DNA from: Billgrantia bachuensis
GTDB taxonomy: Bacteria > Pseudomonadota > Gammaproteobacteria > Pseudomonadales > Halomonadaceae
Assembly: GCF_011742165.1 (NCBI RefSeq)
Contig: NZ_JAAQTO010000023.1
Span: 124,001 to 188,000 of the forward strand
Reading direction: 5' to 3'
DNA length: 64,000 nt
In this document: positions 1-9,105 of the stretch, piece by piece
How the letters are laid out: each line of letters begins with the position of its first letter
How positions within the stretch are numbered: position 1 is the first letter of the stretch
Made by a program: the position numbers and the translations under genes
Notes under the pieces: model-generated
What the model was told of the DNA's origin: nothing
Seen by the model: the letters and a program-made list of their open reading frames with translations, nothing else
The model's database searches: none

Positions 1-1676
1 CCGGCTACTTTCTGGCCGGGCGCAGCCTGGGCTGGATCGTGATCGCCGGCTCGCTGTTTCTGACCAACATCTCGGCAGAGCAACTGACCGGACTCAACGC
101 CAACGCCTTCAGCAACGGCGCCAATGTCATGGCATGGGAGACGGTAGCGGCGCTGGCGCTGATAGCGCTGGCGTTCGTGTTCCTGCCGCGCTACCTGCGT
201 TCCGGCATCGGCACCGTGCCGCAATTCCTGGAACACCGCTACGGCAAGCGGATGCGCACCGTTGCTTCGTTCATCTTCATCTATGCCATCGTGATCGGCT
301 TCCTGCCGTTCGTCCTCTATGCCGGTGCCATTACGCTGGGCCAGCTGTTCGATGTCGAAAGCCTGTTGGGCATCGGCCAGACCGCGACCACCTGGGTCAT
401 GGTGATCGCCATCGGCGTGGTCGGCGGCGTCTACGCAGTGTTCGGCGGGCTCAAGGCGGTGGCGGTGTCCGACACCATTAACGGTATCGGGTTGTTGTTT
501 GCGGGATTGCTGGTGCCGATTCTGGGGCTCCATGCGTTAGGGGGCGATGACTTCATGGTCGGCTGGCAAGTGCTGACCAGCCAAGCGCCTGAGCGACTCA
601 ATGCGGTGGGGATGACGGCGGATGCCAACATTCCTTGGTACGGCATGATCTCCGGGGTGCTGCTGATCAATCTGTTCTATTGGTGCACCAACCAGGCGAT
701 CGTGCAGCGGGCGCTAGGCGCACGCTCGCTGGCCGAGAGCCAGAAGGGCGTGCTGGCGGCGGGATTTCTCAAGTTGGCCGGGGTATTGATGCTGGTGTTG
801 CCGGGCATCATCGCCTGGCACCTACATCAGCAGGGCATGCTGGAGATTCCCACCAAGCCGGGCAGCGATGTGCTAAACGCCGATGTCGCCTATCCCTTGC
901 TGGTGCGGGAGATCCTGCCGACTTGGCTGACGGGGCTCTTCTGCGCGGCGGTGTTCGGCGCCATCCTCAGTTCCTTCAACAGCGGCGTTAACAGTCTGTC
1001 GACGCTGATCAGCCTGGATATCTATAAACAACTGCTCAAGCCCAGCGCCACCGATCGCGAAACCGTGGCCGTCGGGCGGGCATTCGCCGCCGTTACCATC
1101 GTGATCTGCATCGTTATCGCCCCCTATATCGCCAACGCCGACAGTCTCTACACCTTGATGCGCACCATCATGGCGGTGATCAACGTGCCGATCTTCACCG
1201 TGATTCTGTTCGGTGTGATGTCCAAACGCGCCCCGGCACTGGCGGGATACGTCGGGCTGGTGTTCGGCATGGGATTTTTCTATCTCACCCACTTCGTGCT
1301 GGGAGACGACCTTGGCTTCGCCCAGGTGCACTGGCTGCTGCTAGTGGGCATCAACTTCCTGCTGATGATCGGTGTGATGAGCGTAGTGCGATATCTCAAG
1401 CCGCTGCCCGAAGCGGTCGTGCTGCTGTCCGATGCCCATGGCCATCAAGTGGATATCACGCCCTGGCGCTATGCCCGCCATGCCAGCTGGATATTGGTGG
1501 GGCTGTTCGTACTGCTATATGCAGCGCTCTCGCCCTTGGGAGTGACTTCGCCGTCGGGGTCGCTGATGAGCGTCTTGGCAGTGAGCGTGGCGGCATTGCT
1601 GCTGCTTTACGGGCTCTATCGTCTGATCACAGCGCGTGGATGGCGGCAGCCGCTGGCGCAGAAAATCAGCAGATAG
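1..1676 (+). CDS. Sodium:solute symporter (SSS/SLC5 family), 5' end missing
   Basis: Inner-membrane Na+-coupled symporter, most like the SglT sugar branch. The frame is open from the first base of the window: GYFLAGRSLGW precedes the GTG at 39, so the gene starts upstream and the GTG is not the true start. Visible SSS hallmarks are the early helix with SLFLTNISAEQ and the later SSFNSGVNSLSTL segment followed by DIYK. About a dozen hydrophobic helices run through the remaining ~557 residues. It lies 40 bases before the enolase-superfamily gene and probably imports the substrate of that cluster. The substrate cannot be read from sequence; a sugar or sugar acid is inferred from the neighbours. 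Confidence 0.9.
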   Translation, partial: GYFLAGRSLGWIVIAGSLFLTNISAEQLTGLNANAFSNGANVMAWETVAALALIALAFVFLPRYLRSGIGTVPQFLEHRYGKRMRTVASFIFIYAIVIGFLPFVLYAGAITLGQLFDVESLLGIGQTATTWVMVIAIGVVGGVYAVFGGLKAVAVSDTINGIGLLFAGLLVPILGLHALGGDDFMVGWQVLTSQAPERLNAVGMTADANIPWYGMISGVLLINLFYWCTNQAIVQRALGARSLAESQKGVLAAGFLKLAGVLMLVLPGIIAWHLHQQGMLEIPTKPGSDVLNADVAYPLLVREILPTWLTGLFCAAVFGAILSSFNSGVNSLSTLISLDIYKQLLKPSATDRETVAVGRAFAAVTIVICIVIAPYIANADSLYTLMRTIMAVINVPIFTVILFGVMSKRAPALAGYVGLVFGMGFFYLTHFVLGDDLGFAQVHWLLLVGINFLLMIGVMSVVRYLKPLPEAVVLLSDAHGHQVDITPWRYARHASWILVGLFVLLYAALSPLGVTSPSGSLMSVLAVSVAALLLLYGLYRLITARGWRQPLAQKISR

Positions 1677-1716
1677 TGTTTCTTCTTTTCTCTCTTTCTC
1701 TGTAGAGCGATTCGTC

Positions 1717-2865
1717 ATGACCATTACCGATTTGAAGACCCACGTTCTCGCTGCACCGCTGGAACAGCCATTTTCGTTCTCTCAGGGGTGGGTGCATCGG
1801 CGCACCGCGATGCTGGTGGAAATTCATACCGATGACGGCTTGGTGGGCTGGGGCGAATGTATCAACCACGGACTGCAGCCGCCCCAGGTCGCCCAGGCGA
1901 TGGTCGAGCATGCGCTCAAGCCGTTGGTGATCGGACGTTCGATCTTCGATCGCGAGGTGCTGTGGGAAACGATGTACAACCATACCCGTCCCTACGGTCA
2001 GAAAGGGGCGGCGCTATTCGGCATTGCCGCGATCGATATTGCGCTGTGGGATCTCGTCGGCAAAACCTTGGGACAGCCGATCCATCGCCTGATGGGCGGC
2101 GCTTTTCGCAACGAGATTCGTCCCTACGCCACCGGCTTCTATCGTCGCGAGGGCGGTAAGTACCCCGAGGAAGTCGTCGAGGAGGCGCTGCGCCACCAGG
2201 CCAACGGCTATCGGGCAATGAAGCTCAAGACCGGCTTTGGTATCGAGGCCGATATCCGTGACATGCGTGCGGTACGCGAAGCGGTGGGGGACGACGCCGT
2301 GCTGATGATGGACGCCAACTGTGCCTACAGCGTGCCGGCGGCACGGCGCATTCTGATGGAGCTGGAAGAGACACGAGTGCATCTGTTCGAGGAGCCGTTG
2401 AGCCCGGAAAACCGCCATGGCTACCGCGAGCTCAAGGGTATCTCGCGTACCTGGATCGCCGCGGGCGAGAACGAGTACTCCAAGTTCGGCTATCGCGACC
2501 TGATCAGCGAAGGTGCGCTGGACATCATTCAACCGGATCTCGGCGCCGCCGGGGGTCTCACCGAGTGCCAGAAGATAGCCGCGATGTCCCAGGCCTGGCA
2601 CGTGCCATTGATTCCTCACGTCTGGGGGACCGGCATCGGGCTGGCGGCGGCGGTGCAGTTCATCGCCACGCTGCCGCCACAGCCGCTGTCACTGAACCCG
2701 GACGAGCCGATGCTCGAGTACGACCAATCGGCCCACCCCTTCCGCCAGGAACTGATCGGCGGGGAATTCGCGCTCAACACCCGCGGTTGCGTGGAGGTGC
2801 CCGAAAAACCGGGCCTGGGTATCGAGATCGACCGTTCGATCGTCGATCACTACCGCATCGCCTGA
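1717..2865 (+). CDS. Mandelate racemase/muconate lactonizing enzyme family protein, D-galactarolactone cycloisomerase-like
   Basis: Cytoplasmic enolase-superfamily enzyme of 382 aa. The ATG at 1717 is chosen because the family N-terminus (MTITDLKTHVLAAPLEQPF) begins there; the longer reading is a reversed tail of the previous gene. The catalytic set is complete: KxK at Lys169/Lys171, metal ligands Asp199, Glu225 and Glu251, and the base His301 in IPHVWGTGIG. From memory, the C-terminal EPMLEYDQSAHPFRQ stretch and the HVWGTG motif resemble D-galactarolactone cycloisomerase more than D-galactonate dehydratase. A sugar-acid dehydratase or lactone cycloisomerase role is therefore likely, exact substrate unknown. 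It sits between a sugar-type symporter and a phosphodiesterase, in one apparent operon. Confidence 0.85.
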   Translation: MTITDLKTHVLAAPLEQPFSFSQGWVHRRTAMLVEIHTDDGLVGWGECINHGLQPPQVAQAMVEHALKPLVIGRSIFDREVLWETMYNHTRPYGQKGAALFGIAAIDIALWDLVGKTLGQPIHRLMGGAFRNEIRPYATGFYRREGGKYPEEVVEEALRHQANGYRAMKLKTGFGIEADIRDMRAVREAVGDDAVLMMDANCAYSVPAARRILMELEETRVHLFEEPLSPENRHGYRELKGISRTWIAAGENEYSKFGYRDLISEGALDIIQPDLGAAGGLTECQKIAAMSQAWHVPLIPHVWGTGIGLAAAVQFIATLPPQPLSLNPDEPMLEYDQSAHPFRQELIGGEFALNTRGCVEVPEKPGLGIEIDRSIVDHYRIA

Positions 2866-2896
2866 GCCGCCCACTTCCCCGAAACTGGAGTCTGTC

Positions 2897-4696
2897 ATGA
2901 GTAACACCAAGAAAGTGCTGCTGTTGGGTGTCGACGGCCTGATTCCCGAGCTCGTCGAACGCTTCTGCGCCGAGGGAGTGCTGCCCAACATTCAGCGCCT
3001 GCGAACGGAAGGCGGTAGCACCCGATTGCTGCCTTATATCTCGACCTGGGGCGACACCAACTTCGTCACCTTCCTCACCGGACAGGCACCGGGGAACAGT
3101 TGGGTGGGGCAACGTCTTCCGCCCAGCGGGACGCGAAATTTGTTGGAGTTGATGGCCGAAGCGGGGAAAAAGTGTGCGTTGGTACACTTTCCCGAGTCCC
3201 TCAAGCCCACCGGTAAGAACGATCTCTGCCTGGCGCCGTTCTGGAGCGGCAAAGGCCCGGCCCCGATGGAGATGGCCCCCGCTGGCCTGCACAGCACCGA
3301 CCTCTCGCAGTGGCCTGACGTCCCTCAGAACGAGGCGCTGGGCTGGCCACCGAGCGATAGCTTGGCTCATCACCAGAAGCACAACCGCCACGCTATCGAG
3401 CGCTCCGAGGCTCACTACCATGCCGCGATCCGGCTCAATGGTGGCGACACTTTGGCGGTGACATTGCGCCCGGCAACCAACGCACAGCTGCAGCTGACAG
3501 TAAGGGAGAGCACAGCAATTCTGGGTGTAGGCGAGTGGAGCGACTGGTTGCCCATCGAGGCAAGCGATGAGCGGGGATACGTGCGCTTCAAGCTGCTGGC
3601 TTACGATGCCGAGCGGGAGCACGTGGATCTGCTGCAGTCACAGGTCACCGTGCCCAAGCGGCTGAGCAACCACCCTGCCCTAGCCGATTGGCTGACGCAG
3701 CGCCACGGGCCATTCATTTCCAAGTGGGCGGTGTCGGCAGACCCCGATACGCCCTATTTCGAAACCAGTTTCGAAGAGGGCCGCTATCAGCTGGAGTGGC
3801 TTGTCGACAGCGCCCTGACACTGCTCAACGAGGAGGACTTCCATCTGTTCGCCACGGTTTTTCGTCTCAATGACGAGACCCATCACACCTGCCTCGCCTA
3901 TTGCGACCCTGAATCCCCTTTCTTCACCGTCGGTGGGCAGGAACGTTATCTGAACACCATCCGCCAGGCGTACCAAGTGCTCGATGACGCGGTGGGCCGC
4001 CTGCTAGCCGGCCGGCGCGACGACACGGTGATCGTGCTCGCCTCGGACCATGGTGACGTGCCGAACCATTACCTGTGCGATATCCATCGACGGCTGGCCG
4101 AATTCAACCTCTGTGCGCTCGACGAGCAGGGCCGACCGATACGCCAGCTCAGCCGGGCCTTTCTCAAGGATGAGCGCGGCGGCCTGGAAGTCTTCGTCAA
4201 TCGCGACACGCTGGACGAGGGCATCGTTTCCGAGGCTGACGTGGCCGAAGTGCAGACGAAAATACTCAAGGCCTTGAACACGTGGTACATCGATACCCCG
4301 CAGGGTGAGCGTAACGTGACCGCTTTCGCCCTGAAGAAGCAGGACGCCGGCGTGCTGGGTTACTGGGGCGACGCCGCCGGGGATGTGCTGTTCGCTTACG
4401 CTTCGGGGTTCGTGTGGGGAGTCAACCGGCGCGGCGATACCGTGGCCGCCGTTGAGAACGCCGGAGCCAACCATGGCCCCCAGGTACCGTCCGCCAGCAC
4501 CGCGTTCGCCTCCAATCATGGCCTGGCGATCCTCCACGGTGAAGGAATACGGCCCGGCTCCAAGTTGACGTTCGATACCCAACGAGGAATCCAGCGAATG
4601 GACAATGCCGGCGCCACGTTCGCGCGCCTGCTGGGCCTGGATACCTCCACCCTCGATGGCAAGCCACTGGATGCGCTGTTGGAGGCTCGTCGATGA
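2897..4696 (+). CDS. Alkaline phosphatase superfamily protein (type I phosphodiesterase/nucleotide pyrophosphatase-like)
   Basis: 599-aa hydrolase of the alkaline phosphatase fold with no signal peptide, so probably cytoplasmic. Metal ligands and nucleophile are recognisable: Asp13 in LLGVDG, probable nucleophile Thr50 in STWGDTN, Asp326/His330 in LNDETHH, Asp384-His385 in ASDHGD and His541 in ASNHGLAILHGEG. An inserted region of roughly residues 150-280 separates the two metal half-sites. It is preceded by the Shine-Dalgarno-like CTGGAG and its stop overlaps the start of the following SDR gene, so the two are translationally coupled. A phosphodiesterase inside a sugar-oxidation operon is unusual; it may release a sugar from a phosphodiester or act on a phosphonate or sulfate ester. 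No specific substrate can be assigned. Confidence 0.8.
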   Translation: MSNTKKVLLLGVDGLIPELVERFCAEGVLPNIQRLRTEGGSTRLLPYISTWGDTNFVTFLTGQAPGNSWVGQRLPPSGTRNLLELMAEAGKKCALVHFPESLKPTGKNDLCLAPFWSGKGPAPMEMAPAGLHSTDLSQWPDVPQNEALGWPPSDSLAHHQKHNRHAIERSEAHYHAAIRLNGGDTLAVTLRPATNAQLQLTVRESTAILGVGEWSDWLPIEASDERGYVRFKLLAYDAEREHVDLLQSQVTVPKRLSNHPALADWLTQRHGPFISKWAVSADPDTPYFETSFEEGRYQLEWLVDSALTLLNEEDFHLFATVFRLNDETHHTCLAYCDPESPFFTVGGQERYLNTIRQAYQVLDDAVGRLLAGRRDDTVIVLASDHGDVPNHYLCDIHRRLAEFNLCALDEQGRPIRQLSRAFLKDERGGLEVFVNRDTLDEGIVSEADVAEVQTKILKALNTWYIDTPQGERNVTAFALKKQDAGVLGYWGDAAGDVLFAYASGFVWGVNRRGDTVAAVENAGANHGPQVPSASTAFASNHGLAILHGEGIRPGSKLTFDTQRGIQRMDNAGATFARLLGLDTSTLDGKPLDALLEARR

Positions 4697-5478
4697 TGTG
4701 GGCTCCCCTGACGCGTGAGCGACGCGCCCACTACCCCACGCTGAGCGGGCGTCATGTCGTGATTACCGGCGGCGCATCGGGGATCGGAGCGGCGATGATC
4801 GAGGCCTTTCTGGCCCAGGGCAGCCAGGTATCGATCCTGGATATTGACGACGAAGCCGCACGGGCACTGCAAGCCACGCTGGGGAAGAGCGCATCGTTGA
4901 GCTACCGCCACTGCGATCTTACCGATATCGCCGTACTACGGGAGACGTTGAAGGACCTGGAACAGGGCTTGCCGATCGATGCCCTGATCAATAATGCGGC
5001 CAACGATCGGCGCCAGGCATTCGACGATATCGAACCGGAGGACTGGGACCACAGCCAGGCGACCAACTTGCGCCATCATTTTTTCGCCGCCCAGGCGGTG
5101 GCGCGAGGGATGCGCGAACGCGGGTGCGGTGTGATTCTCAATCTGGGCTCGGTGTCCTGGATGCGCGGCAACCCGTCGATGAGCGGGTATACCACAGCCA
5201 AGGCGGGCATCCATGGACTGACGCGCACTCTGGCTCGAGAGCTTGGCCCCCACGGTATTCGAGTCAATAGCCTGGTGCCGGGCGCCGTGATAACGGAAAA
5301 GCAGACACGACTGTGGCGAACTCCGGAGCAGGATGCCGAATTTCTCTCTCAGCAGTCGCTCAAGTTCCGCCTCGAGCCAGACGACATTTCTGCCATGGCA
5401 CTATTTTTGGCCGCCGACGATAGTCGCGGCATGACTGCCCAGTCGATCGTTGTCGACGCTGGGTTAGCACATTGTTAG
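4693..5478 (+). CDS. SDR family aldose 1-dehydrogenase, XylB-like
   Basis: 261-aa NAD(P)-dependent short-chain dehydrogenase. It has the TGGASGIG cofactor loop (25-32), NNAAN (100-104) and the catalytic Ser153, Tyr166 and Lys170. The YPTLSGRHVVITGG start and the RELGPHGIRV, LVPG and LFLAADDS stretches closely recall Caulobacter D-xylose 1-dehydrogenase XylB and related L-arabinose/galactose dehydrogenases. The ATG at 4693 overlaps the upstream stop by four bases; a second ATG follows at once at 4696. It probably oxidises a free aldose to its lactone, which fits the enolase-superfamily enzyme in the same operon. Which sugar is used is not determined. Confidence 0.85.
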   Translation: MMWAPLTRERRAHYPTLSGRHVVITGGASGIGAAMIEAFLAQGSQVSILDIDDEAARALQATLGKSASLSYRHCDLTDIAVLRETLKDLEQGLPIDALINNAANDRRQAFDDIEPEDWDHSQATNLRHHFFAAQAVARGMRERGCGVILNLGSVSWMRGNPSMSGYTTAKAGIHGLTRTLARELGPHGIRVNSLVPGAVITEKQTRLWRTPEQDAEFLSQQSLKFRLEPDDISAMALFLAADDSRGMTAQSIVVDAGLAHC

Positions 5479-5585
5479 CTCCCGGGTAGCGCCGGCTGAA
5501 TGCCATCCAGGCATGACTTGGGCCTATTCTCAAGACAATGACTGACCGTTATTGCCGAGCCTGAAGCGGCTGCTATGCTGTGACT

Positions 5586-6119
5586 TCAGCGCGGAGGAAT
5601 GCAGCTCTCCTCAATGTGACGCAAGGTGTACTGCGCCATGCGTTGCCATGCTTCGTCGGTATCTCCTCGATAAGACAAGAGTCGCTCGCAGGCAAACTTG
5701 TTGTTGTCGTTCAGATCCAGCACCGCCAGCCTTACCCTTCCAATCAGAGTGCTCACTTTGTGAACCTCGCCGACAAGGAGATATCGAGCACCAGCGGTCT
5801 TGGCCTGCCTTGTCAGCGCGGCCAGGCCAGGGGTCCGGTGCGTGCAGCGTTCCATCTCGCACGTCAGGCCGACAAACGTGATCTCTTGGTTCCCGGCAAG
5901 ACCGCCGTATAGCGTCTCATTGAGCGATTTCAGTCTCGCTTCGTACTCGGCGCTTTGATCCCGGACTTCGCCGGAGGTGTCCTGGAAATCGAACTGGGCC
6001 AAGGCCAGGGTCGTCTTTTCGGTATCGGCAATAATCGACGATGCCATTGCAATCGTGCTTGTCAGAAGCAGGAAAGACACTCCGCGCGCGATCCGGCGAT
6101 ATTTGTCCTGTGGGGTCAT
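5586..6119 (-). CDS. Exported DUF2380-type protein
   Basis: 177-aa protein with an N-terminal hydrophobic signal-like segment (VSFLLLTSTIAMASSI), so probably periplasmic. The motif ALAQFDFQDTSGE and the later YLLVGEVHKVS match the DUF2380 pattern of small periplasmic proteins. The start at 6119 is set by an AGGAGG seven bases upstream; the earlier in-frame start lacks such a site. Two cysteines (CEMERC) may form a disulfide. It is a single gene, read leftward, with no operon partner. The function of the family is not established. Confidence 0.65.
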   Translation of the reverse strand: MTPQDKYRRIARGVSFLLLTSTIAMASSIIADTEKTTLALAQFDFQDTSGEVRDQSAEYEARLKSLNETLYGGLAGNQEITFVGLTCEMERCTHRTPGLAALTRQAKTAGARYLLVGEVHKVSTLIGRVRLAVLDLNDNNKFACERLLSYRGDTDEAWQRMAQYTLRHIEESCIPPR

Positions 6120-6259
6120 GGCGCCTCCTGATGGAGCCTGTGTCAGACGCGCCAAGGCCCATGCGGTGGTTCGTTCTAGTCTTAGTGCATGATCGGCTTT
6201 ACCTCCACCAGAGGAGCCCGGATTCGTCGAGTTTCACGCACTGCGTGCATCGGGGCGGC

Positions 6260-7191
6260 TCACCTTGCCGCGTCGGCGGACGAGGCTTTGAACTGGGCGG
6301 GAGGCTCGTACGCCTTCACCAGGTCGATGAAGGCGCGCAAGGCCGCGGGCACGTGGCGATGGCCGGGGTAGTAGAGCATCAAGCCGGGATAGGGCGGGCT
6401 CCATGCTTCCAGCACCGCAACGAGCCGGCCCGATGCGAGCCGGTCGCGGGCCGCAACTTCAGGAACGAAGGCGATGCCGAGACCGTCGGTCGCCGCGTCG
6501 ACCATGAGGCCGATGTCGTCGAGCGTCAGTGTGCCGGGTACATCGATGGCGATTTCCTGCCCTCGCCGTTCGAATTCCCAGCGGTATCGCTTACCGCTGG
6601 GTAGCCGTTGGCGTATGCAGTGATGCTGGCGGAGATCGTCGGGCACCTTGGGCGTGCCGAAGCGGTGCAAGTAGTCCGGCGAGGCCACGGCGAGGAATCG
6701 CAGATCATCGCCCAACTTCACCGCAATCATGTCCTGGGGCACCGCCTCACCCAGCCGGACCCCAGCATCAAACCCTTGCTCGACGATATCGACGAGCCGC
6801 CCTTCGCTGACGAGGTCGAGTTCCACCGCAGGGTATTGGCGCAGGTAGGCGGGAACGACATGGGCAAGCAGCAGCCGGATCGCCTCCTTGCCGGCATTGA
6901 TGCGCAACTGGCCGCTGGGTTCGCCACGGTCTTCGGCGAGCGTATCCAGCGTGGCATCCAGTTCCCTCAGGGTCGGCGTATTCGCGCCAAAAACCGACTG
7001 CCAGCATCGGTCAGTGTGACACTGCGGGTGGTGCGGTGTAGCAACCTGACGCCGAGCTGCTCTTCCAGATGTCTCATTCGGTGGCTCAACGCCGAGCGCG
7101 AAACACCGATGAGATCGGCCGCGCGGCGAAAGCTCCGTTCGGCGGCCACCACGGCGAAGGCGTCCAGGTCGGCCAGAGTCGGCTTGGTCAT
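6260..7191 (-). pseudogene. LysR family transcriptional regulator, frameshifted
   Basis: The N-terminal winged-helix domain reads MTKPTLADLDAFAVVAAERS through LTDAGSRFLARIR and then hits a stop at 6967. The effector-binding half continues in another frame as LRELDATLDTLAEDRGEPSG, then QLRINAGKEAIRLLLAHVVP, to 6260. The two halves join perfectly if one base is added near 6973-6978, giving ARIRPTLRELDATL. So a single G is missing from the + strand there, either a real mutation or a sequencing error. As written, the gene makes a 74-aa DNA-binding fragment. It is divergent from the SDR gene at 7297 and presumably regulated it, as is usual for this LysR/SDR arrangement. Confidence 0.85.
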
Positions 7192-7296
7192 TGGTGAATT
7201 CCTCTCACGTCTTCATCCCATACTAGACGACTTCTGCTTTCCAATCGGGAGCACCACCATGGAGTGGCCAACCCACCCGTAGGAAGGAACAGAACG

Positions 7297-8124
7297 ATGA
7301 GCAAAACATGGTTGATTACCGGCGCCTCCTCAGGCCTCGGCCGATTGATGACGGAACGCCTGCTGGCGCGTGGCGATCGCGTGGTCGCCACGCTGCGCCG
7401 GGAAGGCGTGCTCGACGAACTGCAACAAGCTCATGGCGAACGCCTGCTGGTGCTGAAACTCGATCTTACCGATGTGGCCGGGATCCGCGAGGTTACACGC
7501 CAGGCCTTCGGGCGTATGGGAAGGATCGATGTGGTGGTGTCCAACGCCGGCTATGGGCTCTTCGGTGCGGCCGAAGAGCTCAGCGACGAGCAGATCGACC
7601 ATCAGATCGCGACCAACCTCACCGGTTCGATCCAGTTGATTCGCGCGGCACTGCCACACCTGCGCGCCCAGGGCGGCGGGCGCATCGTGCAGGTCTCCTC
7701 CGAAGGCGGCCAGAAGGCCTATCCCAACTTCTCGCTCTACCACGCCACCAAGTGGGGCATCGAGGGCTTCGTCGAATCGACGGCGCAGGAAGTGGCGCCG
7801 CTCGGGATCGACTTCATCCTGGTCGAACCGGGCCCCACCGCGACCGACTTCGCCGCCGGGCTCGTGCAAGGCACACCGTTAGAGGTCTACGACGCAACGC
7901 CAGCAGGCGATGTCAGGCGTGCCCTGGCGGATGGCAGCTTCGAGATAAAGGGCGATGCCGCCAGGACGGTGGACGCCATGATCACCGCCGCCGACGCGCC
8001 GAAACCACCCTTGCGGCTGGCACTCGGCAGCACGGCGTATACGGGCATCAAGCAAGCGCTGGAAGAGCGGCTTCAGACGCTCGAGGCACAGCGCGAAGTG
8101 GCCTTTTCAGCCGATGCGGATTGA
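7297..8124 (+). CDS. SDR family oxidoreductase
   Basis: 275-aa classical short-chain dehydrogenase: TGASSGLG (8-15), NAG (83-85), catalytic Ser134 or Ser135, Tyr148 and Lys152 in YHATK. The start at 7297 has AGGAAGGA seven to ten bases upstream; the longer reading from 7264 has none. It is transcribed away from the frameshifted LysR gene, its likely regulator, and is followed by a strong rho-independent terminator at 8159-8193, so it is monocistronic. The type resembles the single-domain SDRs often annotated as oxidoreductases of unknown substrate; I cannot name a substrate. Confidence 0.85.
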   Translation: MSKTWLITGASSGLGRLMTERLLARGDRVVATLRREGVLDELQQAHGERLLVLKLDLTDVAGIREVTRQAFGRMGRIDVVVSNAGYGLFGAAEELSDEQIDHQIATNLTGSIQLIRAALPHLRAQGGGRIVQVSSEGGQKAYPNFSLYHATKWGIEGFVESTAQEVAPLGIDFILVEPGPTATDFAAGLVQGTPLEVYDATPAGDVRRALADGSFEIKGDAARTVDAMITAADAPKPPLRLALGSTAYTGIKQALEERLQTLEAQREVAFSADAD

Positions 8125-8158
8125 GCGTTATCGGTCGATATGAATTCGTACTGCACGC

Positions 8159-8193
8159 AAAAGGAGGGAGCCGGGTGCTCCCTCCTTCGTTTT
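8159..8193 (+). terminator. Rho-independent terminator after the SDR gene
   Basis: Perfect 11-bp stem AAGGAGGGAGC (8161-8171) / GCTCCCTCCTT (8177-8187) with a 5-base loop, followed by CGTTTT on the + strand and preceded by AAAA. It lies 35 bases after the stop codon of the SDR gene. Confidence 0.85.
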
Positions 8194-8306
8194 GGCTCAC
8201 GAAGATTGGACCAGTCCCCCGGCGGCCTGCTGGTGCATAAGCCGTCCGGAAAGCCTTCTCGGCCGATGTCGCCAAGGCGCCGCCCGGAGACAGCGCCGGC
8301 TTCGGC

Positions 8307-8771
8307 TTACTGGCTACAACTTCCTGACCTTGCCATGCTCAGCTTGCTTATCTCTTCCTTGCCCTGCTCTTCATCGACGAGCCGGAGATTGGCGCCACCG
8401 ACGAAGGCCCCCATTTTGATGTATTGCTCAACAAAATAGTTGTTTCCCGATTCCGTCATGAGGCTCAGCGTATTGGGAGAAAATTCGGACTCAGTGGCAA
8501 CTTCGTGCTCCTGATCACCCTCCACTTGATGGTAGAAAAAAACTCCCCGGGCACTTTCACCGATGCACTCACCGTCAATCCAAATGTCTTTCTTCAGCGC
8601 AGCCCCGAAAGGGGATTGTTTGCGAAAGACATACACACCTGCCATTCCCTCTTCCGGGGCTTCGAACTGCTTGGCTTGAGATGACTCCTGCTGCGGTGCC
8701 ATGTTGACCGAGGCACACCCTGTCATCAAAGCCAGCACCGCCATGGCAGCTGCGGTTTTGATTAGCTTCAT
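8307..8771 (-). CDS. DUF2846 family lipoprotein
   Basis: 154-aa predicted lipoprotein. The start at 8771 gives a classic signal (MKLIKTAAAMAVLALMTGC) with the lipidated Cys at 19, and has AAGGGAAC at the right distance; the upstream in-frame start is less likely. The mature part contains GVYVFRKQSPFGAA, then WIDGECIGESARGVFFYHQV, the pattern of DUF2846, a small beta-rich domain found in Gram-negative envelope lipoproteins. Acidic residues dominate. No operon partner is evident and the function is unknown. Confidence 0.75.
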   Translation of the reverse strand: MKLIKTAAAMAVLALMTGCASVNMAPQQESSQAKQFEAPEEGMAGVYVFRKQSPFGAALKKDIWIDGECIGESARGVFFYHQVEGDQEHEVATESEFSPNTLSLMTESGNNYFVEQYIKMGAFVGGANLRLVDEEQGKEEISKLSMARSGSCSQ

Positions 8772-9105
8772 TTCAGTTCCCTTTTTTGCGTTTGCTAGCA
8801 GCTTCAAGCCACTTTTACTGGCCCACAGGCCACTCTATTTGGCTCTTGCCAAATTCTTTTTATGCATGACAAAACCTCCACGCTCTTCCGCCTCTCCTAA
8901 GTATTCGAAGAGTTGGGCTTGGCATTCGAGGTTATTCCTTTGAATCGATGAAAAGGTGGTACAAAGCTCTAAAGAATCCATTTCTATTTAGCATCCTTGC
9001 GTACGGGCTATCGTTATCGTGTTTGTGGCCAAGCTTACCATTCAAGGCTGGCTCTCTCTCATGCGCTGGGTCAACGGAAGCCAGCGAAGCGCTACAAGGC
9101 GTATG
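8772..9105. other. Non-coding stretch of 334 bases, no gene recognised
   Basis: The sequence is visibly more AT-rich than its surroundings. Short open frames are present but lack a ribosome-binding site and any recognisable family. A small inverted repeat TTTGGC/GCCAAA at 8838-8853 is followed by TTCTTTTTA and could be a weak + strand terminator, although no + strand gene ends nearby. The promoter of the lipoprotein gene should lie at the left end. Confidence 0.4.
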
